A DNA stretch of 64,000 bases from Sinonovacula constricta (lineage: Eukaryota > Mollusca > Bivalvia > Cardiida > Solecurtidae). The stretch spans positions 12,700,618-12,764,617 of the forward strand of contig CM017565.1 in assembly GCA_007844125.1 (NCBI GenBank). Direction: 5' to 3'. The notes under the pieces are model-generated. The model did not search any database. It was given only the letters and a program-made list of their open reading frames with translations, and was not told the DNA's origin. Below, piece after piece: positions 23,212 through 35,609 of the stretch (its first letter is position 1; each line of letters begins with the position of its first letter). Made by a program: the position numbers and the translations under genes.

Positions 23212-23518
23212 CTAGAACAAGTTCGTGGTCTCTGTTACAGAAAGCAATACTGCAAAAGGAATCTACACATAAGTAGAAAGATTTCAGACTATAAATATGA
23301 GATGATTTATTAATCATGCATTTAGATTGATAAAAATGTCTTAGACGAGACACAAGATGCCTGTAAACGACGCTTAGCTCCAGCTGTTCTGTGCAAAATG
23401 GGTATTTCAAATGTGATGACACCTTCTAACAAAACGTTAGATCATTTTCCTAATGATGAATTCACATGAAGAAAGTTCGTATATACTCTGTTTGAGGACA
23501 GTTTTGTGAATGACATAC

Positions 23519-23773
23519 CTTGGAAGGCCATCATTTTGACGTTACCCCGGAGCTCGCTGGTGCTGCTGCCGCAGATATAGCGTGTCTTGATGGCATTCTT
23601 CCAATACATTCGCCGTACAGGGTCCAGCAGGTGGCGCCAGGCCTCGATATCCTTCCAGCACCTATAAACGCTCTCACCGCATGTGCTGCGCAGGGACTCC
23701 CGGAATAGCAGCATTCCAACGCACGTGCCCAGAACGTTACGTATAAATGTATTGATGTCCTCGCCGTCCTCAT
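23519..23773 (-). CDS. RGS22: RGS22-like exon (residues ~108-193), N-terminal domain
   Basis: Acceptor TTCTTGTAG and donor GTATGT. It encodes DEDGEDINTFIRNVLGTCVG, then LLFRESLRSTCGESVYRCWK, then DIEAWRHLLDPVRRMYWKNA and IKTRYICGSSTSELRGNVKM. The CWKDIEAWR...DP.R pattern resembles a diverged RGS domain (W-x-DIE) found in the N-terminal half of RGS22. G plus AT upstream makes Asp. Confidence 0.94.
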
Positions 23774-24650
23774 CTACAAGAATAAAAGGCAAGGCAATGT
23801 GCTGCTATGATGCGCGCGTGTGCGTGTGAGTGCGTGCGTGTGTGTGTTTTATTTAGATCAAACACACTATCAGATAAAATGTACGGTGACAAACTAACAA
23901 CTTCATTTAACTAATATTAAGATAAAATAAAGCTGAATAAACGTCGAACATCCGACACATTCATGCCCACTAAAGTAAGTCTAAGTTTTACGTGCAAAGG
24001 ATTTTTAAAACATCCCAAGATCAGCACCACCAAAGAAGTGAATAATGACAATGCAGTTATTATTTACATGCGCTGGAGCTTCAGACTTGTTAAAATGAAT
24101 ACCAAGACATAGAAGACATTTCTATAACTTTTTAAATTACGTAAGATTTTGAGAGTTGAATTTCGCATATATACATGTAATCGTTCCTGGAGATGTTCTA
24201 TGGATGACGCCATGTTGTTTTACAAGTGAAAGGCGGCGCTTTTATCCATTACATTTCGGTTATTACTCAACTTAGGTCAATATCAGAAATAATTTAGATT
24301 GTAATTTAAAATGCCCCTACATCATTGTCCGTCACCTGATATTGTAGATGCTCCATATGTGTATGAATGGTTTTATTTTAATTGCATTTGTCACGACGAG
24401 GTAATATGTCAAAAGATAAGCTTTATTCCGTTGTTTGCCTTCGGACCTTTTCCCATGCGTCCAAATATAATTTGTGAGTGCATATAATTTTAAGACAAGA
24501 ACTTGACGGCATTTTAAATCTTTTTGACAACAACAAGGTTTTGCTGTTTCTTAGTCGGTTTGTTGTTAGATAAAATTGTTCCATTGTTGAAGAGGACCTC
24601 GTCCTTTGATGCTATGTTCCAAATGCTCTCTTATAATAGTGTTAGATTAC

Positions 24651-24795
24651 CTTTGATCTTGATTCCCGGCAGGTGGCATTCCGTATTACGGAGTTTGCTA
24701 CATAGAACATACTCGGTGTACAGGGGAGACTGAAGGAACAGCCGATATCGGTGCTCGTTTAACCAGCGCAGAACCTCCCGCCTATCTAGGTACAA
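24651..24795 (-). CDS. RGS22: RGS22-like exon (residues ~60-107)
   Basis: Acceptor CCCTTGCAG and donor GTAATC. It encodes LYLDRREVLRWLNEHRYRLF, then LQSPLYTEYVLCSKLRNTEC and HLPGIKIK. The pattern WLNEHRYRLFLQSPLYTEYVL aligns in kind with the REEGIKWI..ERLPAFLESD.Y.EYRLAKL region of RGS22. It enters in phase 0 and leaves one G. Confidence 0.93.
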
Positions 24796-25379
24796 CTGCA
24801 AGGGACACAACTCTTGAAAGACTATTTTGTAAGTAGCAAAAGGTTAGCCCCCCGAAACTCATGGGAGCCATTTCATCCAGACCATTTATTGCCATAGAAC
24901 GGTGTAATTACATCAAGTGTGTTTTAATTAAAGACCTGGGACTAGAGTTGGCCTAAGAACCATTTAGATCTCTAGGAGAAGAGTCTACCTATAATGGGAC
25001 TGTTTGGGACAGACCATACATTTATGGTTGTAAGATTTTTGATGAAACGACCTTCAGGTACATGTTGTAACACACGCCTTATGATGTTCTTTACACCTGT
25101 AAACTTAGTTGTCACGTACAAAGAATGCATTTTGATACAGTTATCTTTATGTCGCTTCACTACTTGCTTTGAGTTGCACCCATCAGAAACTAAAAGAAAG
25201 GTGCGGTCCCAAACTCCTCATTATATTTTAACAATAAACAACTAAAGTTAGGGAACGTACTTCAAATGTATAGCATGCCTTATAGTCTTAAAAAATTCAT
25301 TTTGTATGATACAAAACTAAATGTAAAGAAAATTTAAGTTTTAGGACTGTTACAATTAAATATTATCCAGTTAACTCAC

Positions 25380-25457
25380 ATGACGACGTTGTCGAATCGG
25401 AGGCTCGAACTCAAACTCGCTATCCAAGAAGTTGTAGTAGATATGCTGACCGAATGC
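25380..25457 (-). CDS. RGS22: RGS22-like exon (residues ~34-59)
   Basis: Acceptor CTATATAG and donor GTGAGT; 26 whole codons in phase 0 on both sides. It encodes AFGQHIYYNFLDSEFEFEPP and IRQRRH, continuing the N-terminal FNTFLSLP motif of exon 2. The alternating Phe/Glu pattern matches the position of the F.VAND segment in vertebrate RGS22. Confidence 0.9.
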
Positions 25458-26449
25458 CTATATAGATAGGAACATAAAATAAATGTATGGATTATGTGTA
25501 TGTGCAGGAGAATAGAATTCATTTGATGTGTTTGTATGTCTACCATGTTTTACAGACGACTAAAATTGTATCTATAAACATCCATTACTCAAGACCGATT
25601 ATTATAAGAAGATAAATTTTCAACAAAGGTGGACGCGAGCAACCACTCCAAGCATATTTTACACAGGCCGAACTAAGGCTGCGCCTCCCTCACTATGTGA
25701 CCACCCGTTTTGAAACAGAAACCTTTTTGAAATAATTACTTCAAAACGGTTTTGTTTTTTTAATTCAAAATAGATTGTAACGTCCAACCACTTTTTTGAA
25801 ATACTATAACCCGTTTTGAAAAAAAACAAACTTTTTTTTATTGCTAAAATCACTTTTGATGCATTTGTCGGGGTTTCGGACATTATTATAAATAATATTT
25901 TAACCAAAAACTAACTCATTATGAAAGCCGAAATGGGCTTATCAGCAAGTTTCAAATTTACAGAAAATATATATTTCGCTATTTAAATGTCGGAAAACAG
26001 ATACATATGACAAAATAACTCAAAGAAGATAGAAATATATAATTGAAAGCCTAACTACACAGATGAATCCATATCATAAAACGACGTATACATCGGCTGT
26101 ATATATCAACTATCATATCCATATAGTACAAGACAGCTTTACCGAGTAAACTTTCACAATACACTAACAGAACATATACGTTTGGAATCACAGTTAAGGA
26201 AGTCAAACAGGATATTAACTTTCATATTAGCTATAGTTTTGATATGAATGCTGCTTGACCAGAAGAGACAGTCAATGTTGTTTATACCATCATATACATA
26301 TGTACAGTAATGCTCTTACTCGTGGCGTCCAGCAATCGTTGGTGGACGAAGACCCTGTGCACAACTATAAGAAGCACCGTAGATCGGTTGGACCACATAC
26401 ATGATTCACTACAGCATTCACAGGCTATTTTTACAACATTTATGTATTA

Positions 26450-26693
<244 letters not shown>

Positions 26694-28056
26694 TATATCA
26701 TTTGTTAGATCTCATCAACATCAACTCTAAACAAGTTGGTTTTTGAAAATATTTTAACTAGGCAAGAAGTTATGTCAATATTCAATTCTCTAATTTTTCA
26801 GAAAACTATACACATTTTTAGTAAAATGATGTCAGAATTACGACAGACTGACGGCATTGAAAATGATGTCGTAATTTACAATAAAAGCACTTAAATGATG
26901 CTCAAGCCATAGGTAATTTAGTGTGAAGTCTAGATATTCAAAAGCAAGTGCAATAGGTTAGAACTGCTCCTGTTCTCTTGTTATATATATCATTCTTTAG
27001 AGGAAATAATATACTTTCTTGTGCTGCATGATTTCTTTTTTAATACTTAGTTAAAAAACACTTGTGTGTTTATTGCGAATCAAAGGTTTTTTATTCAGGC
27101 GCCAATATAAAGACAGACCTTTTCTGTATATCAAAATATAAGTTTCATTAAAATATATGATTGATCAAACATTTGCAAATTGTTTCAAAAAAACTAATAC
27201 ACTTAAGTAATTTTTGTCCCAAAAATCAACGTCATCCTCGCTAGAAAATAATGTTTATTTGAGACGTTTTCTGGTCTTAAGATTTATAATTCAAAAACAA
27301 GTAAGCAACAAGTTGCATAGATGGAAAGATAATTTTAACAGCTATAAAGCGATGTAGTATTTGAGGGCATACCATGCCTAAATATTATACAAATACAAAG
27401 AATACCTGCAATGACTATTCGCTCATGTTGACATAACGCTCAAGTTTTAAATTCAGAAAGTATTTCCCTGCGCACTCTTTCTTTGTGAAGGTGCGTTAGA
27501 TTGCACAAAAGATAGCTCACGCAAAATTGTATTTACTGCCTTATCATTCTACAAAACATGTCAATAAAATATGATATAAACGTTGATATATAAGTCGTTG
27601 ATGCGAAGCATCAAAGGTGGATCCAAAACTGGAACAGGTAAACAGGTTAAAGCAATATAGGAGCAGTTAACAAAGACATATTTGTGAAGTTTTTATTTGA
27701 AGGTATTGAAAGTATACTATAAAAATTGCGCAAAAAAGTATGTATAACGTATAGGCCTATTCCAGAGACCATACATTGGTTTAAAACAAAATGAAAGCAA
27801 AATTCAACAACCAACACTATTTAATAGATTTTACAAGAGGTTACACATGAAGAAAAAAAAGGCGAAAATTATTATAATTAACAATGAAACTAAAGTGTAC
27901 AAGCAGATATTGTACGTATGCAACAACATCACATAACACATATAATCATTGTTTAGAAACTATTTTTATTTTTCTGAAACATAATATCATGTATACAAAG
28001 AACAATATTTAATATTTCCTACATTTAACCTACTTCGCACATTAAAAGTGAAATGG

Positions 28057-28212
28057 ACGAAGACAAACTTAGAGAAACAGTAAAGACAGAACGATCTAGT
28101 ATGTCCTTAATCCCAATGGAACTAATGTTGTAACACGAAGACAAGCTAAGAGAAACAGTAAAGACAGAACGATCTAGTATGTCCTTAATCCCGATGGAAC
28201 TAATGTTGTAAC
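28057..28212. repeat. 78-bp tandem duplication
   Basis: Two nearly identical 78-bp copies starting ACGAAGACAA and ending GTTGTAACAC. They differ at only a few positions (for example AACTTAGAG versus AGCTAAGAG), so the duplication is recent. Confidence 0.95.
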
Positions 28213-28889
28213 ACTGAGCTGACATTAAGTATACAACTTTACAAAAGTCAAGGGAAAGGTAGCTTGTCGTTCAAAACAGGAAAGAAATACAACAAAAATC
28301 TTATTATCCAAGATGGATATTACTTTCCAGTACATCTGGTTGTAAGGACGTTATAACTAGTCCGCGCATAGTCAGTTTTGGCTAAATTTTCGTGTAATAA
28401 AAGTTTTGACAAGGAATAAATCTCATGTCAGGTCTAGGGTTTGAACCCAGAACGTTTCTATTATGCAAGTGAATTAAATATCCGAATTTAATTAGATCCT
28501 TTTGAAAACTTGTCGTGACGTGGTTAGGTTATGAATTTGAAACCCTCCGATCCAGTGTCCAAAAACATAATCAAATGAAATCAACTACTTCAGAGATGCT
28601 TTAAAAGCATTCCTGCACGCTAGCAACACTGGAATTTTTTCCGTTTTTTAGATTTGAGGGGACCTTATAGAAATCGTTATTGTAATAAACATTGCACATT
28701 GCATCTTAAGTCAGATTTTACCATGCATACCCAAAAGACCGTTCAGAACATTTTTTTCTGGCAATGGACTGTTTCGTTGCTAATACGTAATCTCAATTTG
28801 TTAACATGCAGTCAGAACATCAAAAGACGTACCGAAAAGCATTCCTATCTACTTTCATAAGTAAGAACGTAGAGAGTAGACCTTTAGTT

Positions 28890-29150
28890 AAAGGGATGGG
28901 ATGGGATTGGCCGGCATTTTTGCCGATACTGTGCAGAGACATTTCTATCATTATAGCACAGGGGGACTTATGAGGTGCTCAGGGACTGAACCTTGCCGGT
29001 CCTTTATACTGACACCGACGAGTCAGGCGTTATGCTGTCCCCTTAGCCCCGAGCGTTAGGAGGGAAGTCACTACTACCAACTTTAAAGTTTTTGGTTTTA
29101 CTCGGCCGGGGTTTAAACCCACGACCTCCCGATCCGCAAGCCGATTAGTT
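28890..29150. repeat. dispersed repeat with tRNA-like B-box on the minus strand
   Basis: The plus strand ends GGTTTAAACCCACGACCTCC. Its complement, GGAGGTCGTGGGTTTAAACC, resembles a tRNA T-arm (B-box). GC content is higher than in the surrounding intron. A related box (GGGTTTGAACCCAGAAC) lies at about 28438. It is probably a decayed SINE; the boundaries are unclear. Confidence 0.35.
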
Positions 29151-29654
29151 AAAGGTTTAGAATTTTTAATATAAAAATAAATAGGCCAAAATCTGTCGTT
29201 TTTACCATAATTGCATAAATGTTAGACATATAAACCAATCAATAATTTAATAAAAAGATAAGGCCGTTTACCGAATTAGGACCTGTATTTTATCAGGGTT
29301 AGAAGGGGCAGTAAGCGTAAATGTGCAGCGGACATTGTATCCCAGACTGTTTGTTGTTGTTGATGATATTTTTAGGTAGATTATGTTGTTTTCTGACTGT
29401 ATTTGCTAATATTAAGAAAATATCATGCCAATAATTAAAGTCAACTCCTAGGTTGTGCTAATTTTATAAAGTTATACAGTACTGTGCGATGTTTTTTTCG
29501 AAAAAAATAACAAAATGTCATTCATATACGCAGTCGGAACTCCTAGGGTAATTCCGTTTAGAAATTGTAATAATAATAAAAAGAAATAAAACAGCTCCTC
29601 TCGTGTTCTGATATGTCTGCGTAAAACTTCAGAAATACACAAAATAAATTTTAA

Positions 29655-29692
29655 ACAATAATAATAATAATAATAAAAAAAATAATAATAGA
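29655..29692. repeat. (AAT)n microsatellite
   Basis: A short run of AAT/ATA repeats with an A-rich interruption. Confidence 0.85.
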
Positions 29693-30151
29693 TGTTTACC
29701 GAATTTCGACCCATATTTTATCAGGGTTATTGTAAAGGGGTGGTAAGCAAGTAGTACCCCTGACATAAGTTTTTTTATATGATAAGATATATTCTTTTGA
29801 TGTTGACTGTATTTCATATTATGAAGACAATCTTATGCAATTTGGTGCAAAACAAGGCTTAAACATTGTAGAGTTATGAACATTCAAAATAACACCAACC
29901 CTATGCTCAATAATGAACTGATCCATTTAGACCGGAACTGATCATTTCACTGAAATTGTGCGGGTACACTATGCAGAAACTACAGTGTATGTTTTTAGTG
30001 GCGGATAAACGTCTTTACAACGCATATCTTTTCTTCGCAGATGCTCTTTTAATTGCTCTTTCTCAGCTGTGGCTCGCTGTTAAATTGCTTATAAAGTTTT
30101 GACATTTCATATAGAGTAAAGAAAAAAATCATTTAGTGTCGTGCAACCTAT

Positions 30152-30333
30152 AACTTCAGGCAGTGAGAAGATAGCGTATATCGTTTAAATGATTTCCACC
30201 TATCAGGGACAGTAACTACCGACAGTAAGAAGAAGGCGTTTGTCATTTGAATAATTTCCATCTATCTGGGACAGTTCCTACCATCAATGAGAAGATGTAT
30301 ATCGTTTAGATGATTTCCAACTACCAGGGACAG
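30152..30333 (-). pseudogene. three degenerate tandem copies resembling RGS22-like exon 2
   Basis: On the minus strand, three units of about 60 bp (30275-30333, 30213-30274, 30152-30212) each start CTGTCCC and carry TGGAAAT in the first third. They end TTCT(C/T)A(C/T)TG followed by GGTAG-like bases. Exon 2 reads CTGTCCCTG...TGGAGAATC...CTTTCACTGCC|GGTAGGTACTG over the same span. The middle unit keeps ACTGTCGGTAGTTACTG, close to the exon's end plus its donor. No unit keeps a convincing FNTFLSLP motif. They look like decayed exon duplicates; the similarity is partial. Confidence 0.4.
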
Positions 30334-30421
30334 CAGTAACAAACTCCGCACAGGGTTTACGACTTCGCTACGCTGGCTTAAAACCACTGCCTTCATACAA
30401 AATCACGTGACGATAGGCAGA

Positions 30422-30610
30422 TTAGCTATGACGTCTTTGCAACAGAGACTGCAGACACTCGATCTGTTTGGGTTTCGCTTTTATGGAGGAGTCAAACTCC
30501 GTTATTACTTTGTGAATTTCTTCAACAGTATCCATTGATTGTTTACATTGAACCGGTGTAACACTGAAATTTCGCCCTCGGCGAAAGGACGGAAATGGCC
30601 GAGTTGTCAC
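30422..30610 (-). pseudogene. fragment resembling the start of a RecQ/WRN-like helicase
   Basis: A minus-strand frame reads MDTVEEIHKVITEFDSSIKA followed by KPKQIECLQSLLQRRHS and a stop. A K-P-K/E-Q-x-E-C/A-L pattern just before an expected ATP-binding loop is the Q-motif region of RecQ-type helicases, many copies of which occur in invertebrate genomes. The Walker A part is absent: the frame stops where it should follow. It is either a truncated retrocopy or chance. Confidence 0.35.
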
Positions 30611-30845
30611 GATTGTAGTGATAAGTACATTCTCCTTTTTTCTTTATCGTTAGAATTTGTTTTTTCATCCATTACTGGTCGTTTTTCTAACATACACATT
30701 CATTCCGATTGTCATTTTACTGAACAAAAATTAAAAGTAAAAAAAATCAAATCCTTCCACATCTGGAAGGATTTCTGTGTGGTAGCAGAGATTCTCCTTA
30801 CTGAAAGTGGGAGATCACTGCGTTTGAGATTGAAGCAGTACCTAC

Positions 30846-30934
30846 CGGCAGTGAAAGGAAGGTGTTGAAGTAGTCCACAAACGTCCGATTCTCCAGCAAC
30901 AGGGACAGCTCGTTTAGTTCCTGGCGCTCCTGGT
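30846..30934 (-). CDS. RGS22: RGS22-like exon 2 (residues ~4-33), N-terminal FNTFLSLP motif
   Basis: Acceptor TTCACCTTCGCAG and donor GTAGGT. It encodes QERQELNELSLLLENRTFVD and YFNTFLSLP. FVDYFNTFLSLP is the signature near the N-terminus of RGS22 (vertebrate form FLVDYFNEFLSLP), here at a similar distance from the start. It enters needing one base plus AC: G gives Asp, C gives His, so both candidate first exons fit. The 26-bp minisatellite begins about 20 bp beyond the acceptor. Confidence 0.93.
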
Positions 30935-30949
30935 CTGCGAAGGTGAACA

Positions 30950-33930
30950 AAAGGAAACATAAGGTACAACGTATATCAGACAACATGAAATACAACATAT
31001 ATCATACGCCATGTGGTACAACTTATATCAGACAATATGAGCTACAACATATATCATACAACACGGGGAACATAGTATATCAGACAACATAAGGAACAAA
31101 AGATATCAGACAACATAAGGTACAACGTATATCAGACAACATGAAATACAACATATATCATACGCCCTGTGGTACAACTCATATCAGACAATATGAGCTA
31201 CAACATATATCATACAACACGGGGAACATAGTATATCAGACAACATAAGGAACAAAAGATATCAGACAACATAAGGTACAACGTATATCAGACAACATGA
31301 AATACAACATATATCATACGCCATGTGGTACAACTCATATCAGACAATATGAGCTACAACATATATCATACAACACGGGGAACATAGTATATCAGACAAC
31401 ATAAGGAACAAAAGATATCAGACAACATGGGGAACAACGTATATCAGACAACATGGGGAACAACGATTATCAGACAACATGGGGAACAACGATTATCAGA
31501 CAACATATGGTTCAACAGATATTAGACAACATGGGGAACAACGTATATCAGACAACATAAGGAACAAAAGATATCAGACAACATGGGGAACAACGTATAT
31601 CAGACAACATGGGGAACAACTTATATCAGACAACATGGGGAACAACGATTATCAGACAACATATGGTTCAACAGATATTAGACAACATGGGGAACAACGT
31701 ATATCAGACAACATGGGGATCAACGTATAACAGACACCATGGGGAACAACGTATATCAGACAACATGGGGATCAACGTATATCAGACAACATGGGGAACA
31801 ACGTATATCAGACAACATGGAGAACAACGTATATCAGACAACATGGGGAACAACGTATTTCAGACAACATGGGGAACAATGTATATCAGACAACATGGGG
31901 AACAACGTATATCAGACAACATGGGGAACAACGTATTTCAGACAACATGGGGAACAATGTATATCAGACAACATGGGGAACAACGTATATCAGACAACAT
32001 GGAGAACAACGTATATCAGACAACATGGGGATCAACGTATAACAGACAAAATGGGGAACAACGTATAACAGACAACATGGGGAACAACGTATATCAGACA
32101 TCATATGGTTCAACAGATATCAGACAACATGGGGAACATCGTATATCAGACAACATGGGGAACAATGTATATCAGACAACATGGGGAACAACGTATATCA
32201 GACAACATGGGGAACAACGTATATCAGACAACATAAGGAACAAAAGATATCAGACAACATGAGATACAATGTTTATCAGACAACATGAGGTACAATGTTT
32301 ATCAGACAACATGAGGTACAATGTATATCAGACAACATGAGGTACAATGTATATCATGCAACATGAGGTACAACGTATATCCGACAACATGAGATGCAAT
32401 GTATACCAGACAACATGAGATACAATGTATATCAGACAACATGAGATACAATGTATATCAGACAACATGAGATACAACGTATATCTGACAACATGAGATA
32501 CAATGTATATCAGACAACATGAGATACAATGTATATCAGACAACATGAGATACAATGTATGTAGAACAACATGAGATACAATGTATATAGGACAACATGA
32601 GATACAATGTATATCAGACAACATGAGATACAATGTATATAGGACAACATAAGATACAATGTATATCAGACAACATGAGATGCCATGTATATCAGACAAC
32701 ATGAGATGCAATGTATATCAGACAACATGAGATGCCATGTTTATCAGACAACATGAGATACAATGTATATCAGACAACATGAGATGTCATGTATATCAAA
32801 CAACATAAAATACAATGTATATCAGACAACATGAGATGCCATGTATATCAGACAACATGAGATACAATGTATATCAGACAACATGAGATATAATGTATAT
32901 CAGACAACATGAGATGCCATGTATATCCGACAAAATGAGATGCAATGTATATCAGACAACATGAGATACAACGTATATCAGACAACATGAGATACAATGT
33001 ATATGAGACAACATGAGATACAATGTATATCAGACAACATGAGATACAACGTATATCAGACAACATGAGGTACAACGTATATCAGACAACATGAGATACA
33101 ATGTATATCAGACAACATGAGATACAATGTATATCAGACAACATAAGATACAATGTATATCAGACAACATGAGATACAACGTATATCAGACAACATGAGA
33201 TACAATGTATATCAGACAACATGAGATACAACGTATATCAGACAACATGAGATACAACGTATATCAGACAACATGAGATACAATGTATATCAGACAACAT
33301 GAGATGTCATGTATATCAGACAACATGAGATACAATGTATATCAGACAACATGAGATACCATGTATATCAGACAACATGAGATGCTATGTATATCAAACA
33401 ACATGAGCTACAATGTATATCAGACAACATGAGATACAATGTATATCAGACAACATGAGATACAATGTCATAGCAAACAACATTAGATACAATGTATATC
33501 AGACGACATGAGATACAATGCATATCAGACAACATGATATACAATGTATATAGGACAACATGAGATACAATGTATATCAGACAACATGAGATGCCATGTA
33601 TATCAGACAACATGGGATGCAATGTATATAGGACAACATGAGATGCCATGTTTATCAGACAACATGAGATACAATGTATATCAGACAACATGAGATACAA
33701 TGTATATCAGACAACATGAGATGCCATGTATATCAAACAACATAAGATACAATGTATATCAGACAACATGAGATGCCATGTATATCAGACAGCATGAGAT
33801 ACAATGTATATCAGACAACATGAGATGCCATGTATATCAGACAACATGAGAAACAATGTATATCAGACAACATGAGATGCAATGTATATCAGACAACATG
33901 AGATACAACGTATATGTCAAAGCGTTGTAC
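30950..33930. repeat. 26-bp minisatellite with a 156-bp higher-order unit
   Basis: About 114 tandem copies of a 26-bp unit, of the form ACATGAGATACAATGTATAT plus CAGACA. Subtypes include GGGGAACAACG (about 31420-32230) and GAGATACAATG (about 32260-33910). At 30959, 31115 and 31271 the same six-unit block of 156 bp recurs with identical variants (GAAATACAACATATATCATA and so on), a higher-order repeat. Long frames across it on either strand are repeat artefacts. Confidence 0.97.
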
Positions 33931-33934
33931 GGGT

Positions 33935-35217
33935 CAGGCAACAGTAGGTACAACGTATAGGTAGGTTTATACTGACACGTTTGGTGTGGTTTTATTTAAT
34001 CTAGGGATTTAACATAATAACTGGCATTCAACACATGAAAGTAACTACATGTACCTTATTATTGTGTGCAAAAAGTACACATGAATACAGTTTTATATCA
34101 AAGTGTTGCTTGCTAGTAAAATATTCTTTGATGATTAGGAGTTACTAATTAAGTATAGGAATTACATCGACTTTACACGCAAGCTTCAAAAAAGCAGGTG
34201 AGCGTAATACATATCTAAGCTTTTTATTAAATTGTAAGGATACGAAATCAGAACTGACGGACTGAAAACTTTCAATAAGACTATATTATTATCTGTAGAT
34301 TACAGTAGTAAGCCAAACAAATATATATTGTTCCGCTTAACACTGTAAACATAACCATTATAAAAGTACGGTAAACGTAGTATTAATGTACGGTTAACTT
34401 ATAAAGAAATAACTTAAAACAACAGATTATGCTTAGTAGTTTAGTAAGGTTGCATGCGGAAAGAAATTTGTACGTCTATAAAAGAAAAGTATGTTTTGTC
34501 ATGTCGTCAGTTAATAATACACCAACTATGAATCCTACAGCATTGGCAGATTTCTAAATAGCAAAGTACTTCAACTCAAACAACGACAATGATTAAACAA
34601 CAAAAATCCCATTTGTTTTATGATTTTGTTTCCTTTGTGTTATGTAAACATCATGTTAAAATTTCAACTGACTCCTCTGACTCCATGGACATTCAAAGCA
34701 TTCAGGCGCGGATCCAGAATTTATTTGTCTGAGGAGAAGGGGTCCTAATTGAGCGGGCACTAGAGGTGCTGGCCGTGCTAGGGTAGGTGGGTGTGGTCTG
34801 GGGTCATGCTCCCCAAGAAAACGTTTGAAATGTAGCAGCAAGCCACTTTCTGAATTTCAAAAGCTGCTTTAAACTTTTTCCATGAGTCCAAACTGTTTGC
34901 ATTTTCGGCATGGGTTGTCTGTCAGTTTCAGATTAATCTGTGAGATGAAAGTCTAAACGTTACGCGTGGTTTTCTAAATATTTCTATACAGTGATTATCG
35001 TGTTCGTAAAGTTGGTGTTTAGGAAATTTACATTTCAAGATTATTCTTGTGGGTACTGGTTGCGTTTTTCGGAACATTGATAGGTTGTGAATGTGTGCAC
35101 GTGACTTAAATAAACTAGTGTCACTGCATACATTGGACGCATTTTGATATCTAATATCACTCAATTGTTGTAATTTTATATTTTTACATTTAAGCAAAGC
35201 TTCTTTTTTTACAAGAA
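33935..35217. other. intronic or upstream stretch with one dispersed repeat
   Basis: AT-rich. At 34703-34860 lies a third, diverged copy of the GATCCAGAA-type repeat seen at 17523 and 20392, here followed by a GC-richer GAGCGGGCACTAGAGGTGCT segment. No coding segment is recognised. Confidence 0.5.
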
Positions 35218-35314
35218 AGACTTATACAACTATTCGTTATAACAGCCTAAACATGATATAAACCTGACTTATACAACTGTTCGTTATAACAGCCTAAACA
35301 TGATATAAACCTGA
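35218..35314. repeat. 48-bp tandem duplication
   Basis: Two copies of GACTTATACAACTRTTCGTT followed by ATAACAGCCTAAACATGATA and TAAACCT, differing at one position. Confidence 0.9.
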
Positions 35315-35392
35315 CATAAACGAGAAATAAACATGACATATATATCTATTAATTTGTGAAAAACCGTTTATTTATTCTCCATAAACTTTTAC

Positions 35393-35605
35393 AATTAAAT
35401 GGTGGTATCCGACAGTTTGAACTAGATTTTTTTTTTCTGAAAACAACTACATAAATATTTGTTACCTGAAGAGCACTCAAAATGTTGTTTATTGATGACC
35501 TGTATCTATGTGAAAAGTGCAGCTTAACACACCACTTGATATACAAACATATATTTCCTATCTGAACCACGCTGCACAGTTAGCTATTTTTAAACCAAGA
35601 AAATT
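35393..35605 (+). mobile_element. partial copy of a TTAA-flanked MITE-like repeat
   Basis: From TTAAATGGTGGTATCCGACA to GCTGCACAGTTAGCTATTTT it is related throughout to 57733-57945. Shared blocks include CGACAGTTTGAA, TTGTTACCTGAA, TGTTTATTGATG and AGCTATTTTTAAAC. The 49-bp minisatellite begins where the similarity ends. Confidence 0.75.
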
Positions 35606-35609
35606 TCAT

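Noticed and set aside
31479..33700. Long frames such as GNNVYQTTWGTTYIRQHGEQ and HLMLSDIHCISCCLIYIVSH
   Set aside because: These are translations of the 26-bp minisatellite; three units make a 26-codon period in every frame. Not a repeat protein.
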